In this document: one piece after another, positions 53,783-61,080 of the stretch | Position numbering within the stretch: position 1 is the stretch's first letter | Layout of the letters: each line of letters starts with the position of its first letter | DNA from: Comamonadaceae bacterium | Lineage (GTDB): Bacteria; Pseudomonadota; Gammaproteobacteria; Burkholderiales; Burkholderiaceae_C | NCBI GenBank assembly: GCA_947455145.1 | Contig: CANGME010000012.1 | Span: forward strand, 59,679 to 123,678 | Reading direction: 5' to 3' | DNA: 64,000 bases | Program-made: the position numbers and the translations under genes | The notes under the pieces: model-generated | Database searches by the model: none | The model's input: the letters and a program-made list of their open reading frames with translations, nothing else | Told to the model about the DNA's origin: nothing

Positions 53783-55776
53783 GGGCGGGCTCCTTGGGCG
53801 TTGTTGGAAGCCGTTGTTGGCAGTTCAGCAGGCGCGGCCTGCTTGCGGCGGTAGCGTCTATCCGTCACGGCCAGCAAGCCGCCCAGTGCCATCAGCAGGC
53901 AACCACCCCAGATCCAGTCGATGAAAGGTTTGACGTAAACCCGCACAATCCACGCGCCCGATTCGACCGGCTCGCCCAGGGCAACGTAGAGGTCACGCGT
54001 GAAGCCGGTGTCGATGGCCGCCTCGGTCATCGGGTTTTGCTGCACCCGGTAGACCCGTTTTTCGGGGCGCATGTCGGCCAGTTTTTGGCCGTCACGGGTC
54101 ACCTCAATCAGGCCTTGGACGGCCATGTAGTTGGGGCCTTGAATCTCGCGTGTGCCCCGGAAGTTGAAGGTGTAGCCACGCACCGTGGTGCTGTCGCCCA
54201 TGTTCATCTTCACGTCACGCTCGATTTCGTAGGACTTGACCATGACCACACCAAAACAGAAGGCGGCCACGCCCAGGTGGGCGAGCATCATGCCCACGCT
54301 GGCGCGGGGAATCTGGCGCAGCTTGAATGTGGCTTGCCGCCAAGTGCTGCCCTGGGGGTGAATGCGCTCCAGCAGGTCGGTCATGACTGCGGCAACCACC
54401 CAAAACGCCATCAGCAGACCCAGGGTGGAGACCAGCCGAATCTCCCCTGACATCCAGCCGGTGAACAGCGCGGCGGCCACCGCCACGCCCAGCGCCCAGC
54501 GCAGACGGCGCGCCAGGTCAGGCAGTTCAGCCGCCTTCCAGCGGGTGAGCGGGCCCACGCCCATGAGGAACAGGGCTGGGGCCATCAGCGGCATGAACAC
54601 GGTGTCGAAGTAGGGCGGGCCGACCGATATTTTGCCCATGCCTAGCGCGTCCAGCAGCAAGGGGTACAAGGTGCCCAGCAGCACGGCCGCTGCGGCCGAG
54701 ATGAAGACCACGTTATTGACCAACAGCAGGGTTTCTTTGGACAGCAGGGCGAAGCGCGTGCCCAGACCCACGGTGGGCGCGCGCCACGCGTAGAGCGCCA
54801 GCGAAGCCCCAATCACGATGGTCAAAAAAGCCAGAATAAACAGGCCGCGCTTGGGGTCGGTGGCAAACGCATGCACTGAGGAGAGCACGCCTGATCGCAC
54901 CAAAAAAGTACCGAGCAAAGACAGCGAAAACGCGAGGATGGCCAGCAGCACCGTCCATGACTTGAAGCCCCCGCGTTTTTCTGTCACGGCCAGGGAGTGG
55001 ATCAAGGCCGTGCCCACCAGCCAGGGCATGAACGAGGCGTTTTCAACCGGGTCCCAGAACCACCAGCCACCCCAGCCCAGCTCGTAGTAAGCCCAGGAGC
55101 TGCCCAGCGCAATGCCAATGGTCAGGAACATCCAGGCCACCGTAGTCCAGGGGCGCGTCCAGCGGGCCCAGTTGGCGTCCAGGTTGCCGCCAATCAGGGC
55201 CGCAATGGCAAAGGCAAACGCCACAGAGAAACCCACGTAGCCCATGTAGAGCAAGGGCGGGTGAAAGACCATGCCCGGGTCTTGCAACAAGGGGTTCAAG
55301 TCGCGGCCATCGGCGGGGACAGGGAACAGTCGGTCAAACGGGTTGGAGGTGACGAGCATGAACAATAAAAAGCCGACGCTGACCAGCCCCATCACCGACA
55401 AAATGCGCGCCAGCACGGGCAGCGGCAAATGACGGCTGTAACGCGCCACGGCCAGCATCCACAGGCACAGCATCAGCATCCACAGCAACAAAGAGCCTTC
55501 ATGCCCCCCCCAGACGCCCGCGATGCGGTATTGAAAGGGCAGCGCTGTGTTGGAGTTGGAGGCGACATACAACACCGAGAAGTCATGGCGAACGAAGGAG
55601 ATGACGAGGCAGGCGAAGGCCAGTACGACCATCAGGAAAAGCAACTGTGTCAAGGGACGGGCCAGCGCCATCCAGTCCTCACGCCCACGCTGAGCGCCCA
55701 CCATGGGCACGGTGCCCAGCGCGATGGCCAGGCCCAGGGCCAGCCACAAAAGAAAGTGGCCAATTTCGGGGATCAT
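53779..55776 (-). CDS. ccmF: Heme lyase CcmF
   Basis: A 665-aa integral membrane protein with about 15 helices. The tryptophan-rich WWD domain is GWGGWWFWDPVENASFMPWL, and periplasmic His residues flank it (GGHEGSLLLW and HSLAVTEKRG). The C-terminal periplasmic domain and final helix are complete. It ligates heme from CcmE to apocytochrome CxxCH. It overlaps ccmE and ccmG by 4 bp each. Confidence 0.98.
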   Translation of the reverse strand: MIPEIGHFLLWLALGLAIALGTVPMVGAQRGREDWMALARPLTQLLFLMVVLAFACLVISFVRHDFSVLYVASNSNTALPFQYRIAGVWGGHEGSLLLWMLMLCLWMLAVARYSRHLPLPVLARILSVMGLVSVGFLLFMLVTSNPFDRLFPVPADGRDLNPLLQDPGMVFHPPLLYMGYVGFSVAFAFAIAALIGGNLDANWARWTRPWTTVAWMFLTIGIALGSSWAYYELGWGGWWFWDPVENASFMPWLVGTALIHSLAVTEKRGGFKSWTVLLAILAFSLSLLGTFLVRSGVLSSVHAFATDPKRGLFILAFLTIVIGASLALYAWRAPTVGLGTRFALLSKETLLLVNNVVFISAAAAVLLGTLYPLLLDALGMGKISVGPPYFDTVFMPLMAPALFLMGVGPLTRWKAAELPDLARRLRWALGVAVAAALFTGWMSGEIRLVSTLGLLMAFWVVAAVMTDLLERIHPQGSTWRQATFKLRQIPRASVGMMLAHLGVAAFCFGVVMVKSYEIERDVKMNMGDSTTVRGYTFNFRGTREIQGPNYMAVQGLIEVTRDGQKLADMRPEKRVYRVQQNPMTEAAIDTGFTRDLYVALGEPVESGAWIVRVYVKPFIDWIWGGCLLMALGGLLAVTDRRYRRKQAAPAELPTTASNNAQGARP

Positions 55777-56234
55777 GGTTTGCTCTCCATCACCACAGTT
55801 GTGGCAGTTTTTTGATTGGTTTTACCGGCATTTTTCAGCGCCTCTGCGGCCTCTGGCGGCATGTAGTTTTCGTCGTGCTTGGCCAGCACCTCTTTGGCAA
55901 CAAACACACCGTCGCGCAGTTGCCCTTGGGCGACGACGCCTTTGCCCTCTTTGAAGAGGTCGGGCAAGATGCCCTCAAAGCGAACTGGCACGGTTTTCAC
56001 GGTGTCGGTCACCACAAAGTTGACGCGCACGCCGTCGCGCTTGACGCTGCCCGCCTCCACCAAGCCACCCAGTCGGAAGGTGTGGCCAGTAGGGGCTTCG
56101 TTGGATGCGATTTGCGTGGGGGAGTAAAAGAACACAAGGTTGCTTTGAAAGGCGCTGAGCACCAGGGCCGCAGCGACCCCGACGACGGCCACAATGCCGG
56201 CGGCAATGGTGATGCGTTGATGGCGTGGTTTCAT
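55773..56234 (-). CDS. ccmE: Heme chaperone CcmE
   Basis: A 153-aa protein with an N-terminal anchor helix (9-28) and an OB-fold periplasmic domain. The covalent heme-binding site is LAKHDENYMPPE with His120 and Tyr124 (HxxxY type). It carries heme from CcmABCD to CcmF. Length and C-terminal tail are typical. Confidence 0.97.
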   Translation of the reverse strand: MKPRHQRITIAAGIVAVVGVAAALVLSAFQSNLVFFYSPTQIASNEAPTGHTFRLGGLVEAGSVKRDGVRVNFVVTDTVKTVPVRFEGILPDLFKEGKGVVAQGQLRDGVFVAKEVLAKHDENYMPPEAAEALKNAGKTNQKTATTVVMESKP

Positions 56235-56235
56235 C

Positions 56236-56406
56236 TCAAGCGTCCTGTGAAGCGTGAGCAGTGGCTTGCTGCCGTGCGCGTTGGAGTCGGCGTTGCGCCA
56301 AGAGGGGCTCCACCATCATCCACAGCGTCACCATGCCGTAAGCACCCCAGACGTACAGGCCATACCCACCCATGGCGAAAAATTCATCCGCGTTGTTCCA
56401 GTTCAT
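56236..56406 (-). CDS. ccmD: Heme exporter accessory protein CcmD
   Basis: A 56-aa single-helix protein, MNWNNADEFFAMGGYGLYVW followed by a helix with GMVTLWMMVEPLL and a basic tail RRLQRARQQ. The gene order and the FFAMGGYGLYVW motif identify it. The start overlaps the ccmC stop (ATGA); the ccmE start is 2 bp after its stop. It releases holo-CcmE from CcmABC. Confidence 0.93.
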   Translation of the reverse strand: MNWNNADEFFAMGGYGLYVWGAYGMVTLWMMVEPLLAQRRLQRARQQATAHASQDA

Positions 56407-57161
56407 CGTGTCCCCTGTGTTGGCTTGTTTGTGAGTGCTTGAACCCATTGCGCATTTTTTTCGCGCTCCAGAATGATGGCCCGCGTGCGCGTGAACACCA
56501 CGGCAAAGGCGTAGGCCCAAAAAGCAATCGTCATCAGCAGCATGGCGGTCAACATGGTGCTGGCCATCTTGGGTGCGGCCGTCATGCTGATGGTGGCCCC
56601 TTGGTGCAGGGTGTTCCACCAGCGGACTGAAAAGTAAATGATGGGCACGTTGATTGCGCCGATCAGTGCCAGCAGCGCACCGGCGTGGTCAGCGCGGCGC
56701 GTGTCGTCAATCGACTCGACCAGCGCGATGTAGCCCAGGTAGAGGAACAGCAAAATCAACTCAGAGGTCAGGCGCGCATCCCACACCCACCACGCACCCC
56801 AGGTGGGCTTGCCCCAAAAGGCTCCAGTCCACAGGGCCAAAAAGGTGAACATCGCACCCGTGGGCGCTAGCGCGCGCGCGACCATGGAAGCCAGTCGCGC
56901 ATTTAAGGCCCAGCCCACAGCCGCCCAGCCCGCCATGACGAGGTAGAGCACCATGGACATCCAGGCGGCTGGCACGTGGATAAAGATGATGCGGTAGGCT
57001 TGGCCTTGGGTGGCGTCGGTGGGGGCCACGAAGAAGCCGATGTACAGGCCTGCTCCGGCGAACAAAATTGCTGATGCGTAAAACCACGGGATGAGGTGGC
57101 CCGCCAGTTGGTAAAACCGGGATGGGGCGGCGAAGGTGAAAAATTGAAGTGGAATTTTCAT
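56403..57161 (-). CDS. ccmC: Heme exporter protein CcmC
   Basis: A 252-aa protein with six helices. The WWD motif is WGAWWVWDARLTSELILL, and the heme-ligand histidines lie in IFIHVPAAWMS and VRWWNTLHQGATI. The start MKIPLQFFTFAAPSRFY at 57161 is chosen; the frame to 57314 overlaps ccmB in an unlikely composition. It loads heme onto CcmE. Confidence 0.96.
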   Translation of the reverse strand: MKIPLQFFTFAAPSRFYQLAGHLIPWFYASAILFAGAGLYIGFFVAPTDATQGQAYRIIFIHVPAAWMSMVLYLVMAGWAAVGWALNARLASMVARALAPTGAMFTFLALWTGAFWGKPTWGAWWVWDARLTSELILLFLYLGYIALVESIDDTRRADHAGALLALIGAINVPIIYFSVRWWNTLHQGATISMTAAPKMASTMLTAMLLMTIAFWAYAFAVVFTRTRAIILEREKNAQWVQALTNKPTQGTR

Positions 57162-57201
57162 GAACGTGGGTGTGTGCTGGGCGTGTTGGAAGTCATTGGT
57201 T

Positions 57202-57873
57202 TCAAGCGGCTGAGATGCGCAAGGCCGCAGCGCTTGCGACCGGTGCGCCCAGCGATGTGAGCAAGAGCAGGGCACCCAACAGGTACAGATGCGCACGCGG
57301 TGACAGGCCTGCATCTACTGCGGCCACTGCGGCTGCGCCGAAAATCAGAACGGGAATGCACAACGGCAACACCAGCAAGAGAATCAACACGCCACCATTG
57401 CGCAGACCCAGTGTCAACGCCGCGCCGACACTGCCCAAAAGACTCAGCACCGGTGTGCCCAGCAGCAGACTCAAAGTCAGTGTGGCAATGGCGGGCCCGC
57501 TCATGTCAAACAACAGCCCCAATACCGGGGCAACGAGGATCAACGGCACGCCTGTCATCAACCAATGGGCTAGGGCCTTGGCCGCAGCGATCAACACCAG
57601 TGAGCGTTTGGATATCAACATTTGCTCTAGTGAGCCGTCGGCATAGTCGCTGGCGTAAAGCGAGTTGAGCGACATCATGGCCGACAGCAGGGCGCAGACC
57701 CACATGATGCCGGGCGCAATTTGCCTCAGCGTGTTGCTCTCTGGGCCAACACCCAAGGGAAAGAGGCTGGCCGCCACCACAAAGAAACCCACAGGCAGCA
57801 GCGCTTCAATGCGACGCCGACTTGCCAAGCGCAGATCGCGGTTGACCATGACCCTGAAAATGTTGTGAACCAT
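57202..57873 (-). CDS. ccmB: Heme exporter protein CcmB
   Basis: A 223-aa ABC-2-type permease subunit with six predicted helices. The FPLGVGPESNTLRQIAPGIMWV and YASDYADGSLEQMLIS blocks are diagnostic of CcmB. Its start overlaps the ccmA stop by one base. With CcmA and CcmC it forms the complex that releases heme-loaded CcmE. Confidence 0.96.
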   Translation of the reverse strand: MVHNIFRVMVNRDLRLASRRRIEALLPVGFFVVAASLFPLGVGPESNTLRQIAPGIMWVCALLSAMMSLNSLYASDYADGSLEQMLISKRSLVLIAAAKALAHWLMTGVPLILVAPVLGLLFDMSGPAIATLTLSLLLGTPVLSLLGSVGAALTLGLRNGGVLILLLVLPLCIPVLIFGAAAVAAVDAGLSPRAHLYLLGALLLLTSLGAPVASAAALRISAA

Positions 57874-58499
57874 CAGGCGTGAACCTCGTCCAGGTCAAGC
57901 GTGTTGACTTGCACGCCACTCACGCTAAGCGGCAGGTGGCTGGTGAGGATGACGCTGCCCTGGCGGGCCAGATGCGCTTCAATTAAACCGTTGACGATGT
58001 GAATGCCGTCTTGGTCGAGCGTGTCAAAAGGTTCGTCCAGCACCCACAGCGAGGCCTCGCGTTCTAAGGCCAATCGCGCCAGCGCCACACGTCGACGCTG
58101 GCCTTGGGACAAGGTGCGAACGGGCAGGTTGCTGCGGTGGTGGATGGCCAGCTTGCGCAAGGCGTTTGCGATGTTGTCTGGCGCATCGTTATGACCATGT
58201 AGGCGTGCCAACAAATGCAGAGATTCGGACACCTTCAAATCATCTTTGAGGCCATTGGTGTGGCCGATGTAGGTCAGTGGTCGCACCGCATCGGTGGCCT
58301 CAGGCTGCGTTGTGGTTGACCAATTCAATGTGCCGTGATCGGGTGGTGTCAGGCCCACAATGATGCGCAGCAAACTGGTTTTCCCTCGACCGTTTTGGCC
58401 GCGCAGCCACAGCAGTTGTCCGGGGCGAATAGCAAAGCTCACATTCTGGAAAAGCCACTCGTCGCCTCGGCGAAACGCCAGTTGTTCTGCAGTCAGCAT
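57873..58499 (-). CDS. ccmA: Heme exporter ATP-binding protein CcmA
   Basis: A 208-aa ABC ATPase. Walker A is RGQNGRGKTSLL (the first Gly is part of GxNGxGKT), the signature is LSQGQRRRVALARL, and Walker B is LWVLDEPFDTLD; LSQGQ and the QNGRGKT form are typical of CcmA. It is the first ccm gene, only 38 bp after the outer-membrane protein gene, and therefore probably on the same transcript as the multiheme cytochrome. Confidence 0.96.
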   Translation of the reverse strand: MLTAEQLAFRRGDEWLFQNVSFAIRPGQLLWLRGQNGRGKTSLLRIIVGLTPPDHGTLNWSTTTQPEATDAVRPLTYIGHTNGLKDDLKVSESLHLLARLHGHNDAPDNIANALRKLAIHHRSNLPVRTLSQGQRRRVALARLALEREASLWVLDEPFDTLDQDGIHIVNGLIEAHLARQGSVILTSHLPLSVSGVQVNTLDLDEVHA

Positions 58500-58537
58500 C
58501 GTCGTTTTTTTTATGATGGTTTAAGGTGCTTGCAGGG

Positions 58538-61021
58538 TCAAAAATCGTAGCGTGCGCCAAGGTAGTAAAACAAACGTCGCGAGGTCTCTGCCACCGTGGG
58601 GCCGGTGCGTTCGGCTATTTCATAAGACAGTTCTGACTCCATGGACACTTGCTTCAAGACACGGTAGGTCATCCGCATACCGGGTGTCCAACGCACGGTG
58701 GTGGTGTCGGTGTTGTCGGTTTGAGTGTAGTACCGAAGTGAGGGCTCGACCTGTAACTTTTCGTTCACGCCCGACAGGTTGTTGTAGGACAAAAGTTTGC
58801 CGTTGTAGGTGGGACCGCTGAGCAGGCTCAAGTTGAAAACGTGGGTGTCGCGCACTGAGTACAAGTTGCTGCCAATCATCTGCAATCCCAGGCTCCACAA
58901 ATCCCCGGTGCTGGCTTGGCCATTGGGCAAGATCACAGCCACAGGCTGAATGGCACCGATGTTGGTGTAGTTGACGTTGGAGCCCGCTTGCCAGTTGCTG
59001 GACACCGGTGTGGTGACGCCCACCATGGCCTGATTTTGCAAGGCCGTGATGCCGTTGACCTGGTCGCGCAAAACTTCAATCGAGGTGGTGCCCAGCAGGT
59101 CAGAAATGCGCCGTGCCGGGGCCAACAGAGCCGGGTCTTGGAAGAACAAAATGTTACCCAAGGTGCGCATGGGGGCCGAGCGTCGGTCATACAGAAAGTT
59201 GTACACCGTGGTGTCGGGCAGTTGCCAGTTGCCTTGCACCGCCACAATGTTCAGGCCGTTGAGCACTTGGTCGTAGTCGAGCTGGCCTGAGAGCGAAACG
59301 CCGCTGCTGAAGTAACGCATCTCAGTGCCCAGCGCGCGGCGATCTACTTCACCGTCGATGGTTTGTTGGATCACGTAGGCGCTGCCACTGATCTCGTTGG
59401 TCAAGGCTTCGGCATCGACAGAGACGCCGTAAAAATTGCGCTTGGTGTCGAGCAAGGCGTCGGTGGGCACGCCATAGACGGCGTTGACTTTCCACTTCGG
59501 TGCAAAGGTGTAGCCTGCCTGGACACCGTCGAAACGGTAGAGCACGCCACCACCGGTGGGCGACTGGCGGCCAATGCGAAAGCTGGTGCCGTTGACGAAA
59601 GAGCGTTGGTCAAAGTACAGGGCCGACAAACGGTTGACGTTGGGCCGGTTGGGCATCATGTCCGCGCTGTAGGTGTTGCGCACCACAAAGCGCATGTCTT
59701 TTTCAGCGTCGCGGTAGCGCCAGTTCAGATCGACGTTGGTCTGCATCTGTTTTTGATCGGTGGCCGACAGGTTGCTCTCAGATTGCAGAACCGGCAAGCC
59801 ACTCAAGGGCGAGTTCTGAAAATCCAGCGTGCGCACTTGGGATTGGCCACCAAAATAAAACAGGGACACGGAGCCGCTGGTGGTGGAGGTGGGCTCTGCT
59901 GCGGCGCGCGCTTTAGGGGTATCGCTGACCTTGGACAGGCCGGCGAGTAGTTGTTTGATCTCGACGCTGTCTGCGCCTTCAGGGTAGAGCCTTAGGAACA
60001 ACTCCATTTCGCCGCGTGCGCGCAGCGTGTCCCCGCGCTTCAATTGAATCTGACCTGCTAGTGCTTGACCTTGGCGCGATGAGGCGTTGGGGGGCAGGTT
60101 GAGCAGCGAGTTCAGCGGTTCGATGGCGTCGGTGTAGTCGCCTCGGTCATGCGCGGCCAGGGCTTTGGTGAGCAGTGCGGTGGCGGTGGATTCGATGTCA
60201 GTCGGTGCTTTGATGGGGGTGAAGGCTTCGCCCGTGTTGGGACTGGGACTGGCACTGGCACTAGGTGGTGCAGTCGGCGGTTCAATTTTCGGGGCTGTGG
60301 TTTCAAACAAACTCACCACCGCGTTGGGGAACCGAGTGCTTAACTGCTGACGCGCCGTATCGGCTTGTGCGCGATCGTCGAAATACCCTAGATTGATGTC
60401 GTACACAGTGCCAGTGGCCACTGTACGTTGTGCCGTGAAGACTTCTTTATCTTGGAACTGGGAAGGCACAGAGCTTTGCAGCGATTGGCCTGTGACGGGT
60501 GAACTTTGCAGTTGGATGAAGTAGCGATTTCGGAGGAGAGGGGTAGGTACGGGCTTGGAGGTGGACGCTGCTGCAGCCTCGCCCCCCAAGCCTTGAAGAA
60601 TAATTTCGATGGCCTGTTTCTCACGCCCCGCGCGGATTTGAAAACGGATGGGTTTGTTCAATCGAATCAATAATTTGCGTTTTCGGTCTTGCCCCACGCC
60701 TCCAGATTCGTCCGTAACGATCATCGACGGCAGGCCTCCCTTGCCCGCCACACGTCGTTCACTCCGGATGAGCAGCGGCGGCTCTGCGGCGGGCAAGACG
60801 TTGTAGAAAACCTCAATCAAATCGGTGAACTTGGCCGAGCCCGTGTTGACGAATTGCACCGGTGTGACGAATCGAATGGAGACAACGGCATCTTTCCCCT
60901 CGCGCTTGAGGTCAATGTCTTCCAGCACTTGGGCCTGCACCAGGGACGACAGGCTGGTCTGGAGCACCGCCGCGCAAGTCCAAGCGATGTGTTTTTTTAA
61001 TTTGAAGGAATTGAGGGTCAT
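58538..61021 (-). CDS. Large outer-membrane protein: AMIN-like, SPOR-like, TPR and C-terminal beta-barrel
   Basis: An 827-aa protein with a signal peptide (about 1-30, cleavage after VQAQ). Residues 31-145 resemble an AMIN domain (LEDIDLKREGKDAVVSIRF). About 165-242 look like a SPOR domain (NRYFIQLQSS, INLGYFDDRAQADTARQQL). About 270-370 contain TPR-like helices (AAHDRGDYTDAIEPLNSLL). About 385-827 alternate polar and hydrophobic residues, as in an outer-membrane barrel, and end with YYLGARYDF, a BamA-recognition signal with terminal Phe. It lies 59 bp after the giant cytochrome gene and 38 bp before ccmA. I know no named family; a role in exporting, anchoring or wiring the cytochrome through the outer membrane is inference from context. 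Confidence 0.8.
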   Translation of the reverse strand: MTLNSFKLKKHIAWTCAAVLQTSLSSLVQAQVLEDIDLKREGKDAVVSIRFVTPVQFVNTGSAKFTDLIEVFYNVLPAAEPPLLIRSERRVAGKGGLPSMIVTDESGGVGQDRKRKLLIRLNKPIRFQIRAGREKQAIEIILQGLGGEAAAASTSKPVPTPLLRNRYFIQLQSSPVTGQSLQSSVPSQFQDKEVFTAQRTVATGTVYDINLGYFDDRAQADTARQQLSTRFPNAVVSLFETTAPKIEPPTAPPSASASPSPNTGEAFTPIKAPTDIESTATALLTKALAAHDRGDYTDAIEPLNSLLNLPPNASSRQGQALAGQIQLKRGDTLRARGEMELFLRLYPEGADSVEIKQLLAGLSKVSDTPKARAAAEPTSTTSGSVSLFYFGGQSQVRTLDFQNSPLSGLPVLQSESNLSATDQKQMQTNVDLNWRYRDAEKDMRFVVRNTYSADMMPNRPNVNRLSALYFDQRSFVNGTSFRIGRQSPTGGGVLYRFDGVQAGYTFAPKWKVNAVYGVPTDALLDTKRNFYGVSVDAEALTNEISGSAYVIQQTIDGEVDRRALGTEMRYFSSGVSLSGQLDYDQVLNGLNIVAVQGNWQLPDTTVYNFLYDRRSAPMRTLGNILFFQDPALLAPARRISDLLGTTSIEVLRDQVNGITALQNQAMVGVTTPVSSNWQAGSNVNYTNIGAIQPVAVILPNGQASTGDLWSLGLQMIGSNLYSVRDTHVFNLSLLSGPTYNGKLLSYNNLSGVNEKLQVEPSLRYYTQTDNTDTTTVRWTPGMRMTYRVLKQVSMESELSYEIAERTGPTVAETSRRLFYYLGARYDF

Positions 61022-61080
61022 GTTGGGATGGGGATCAAGCGCGGTTTTTTAGCTGTGGCGAGTTGGGCGGGTGTGAGCCG

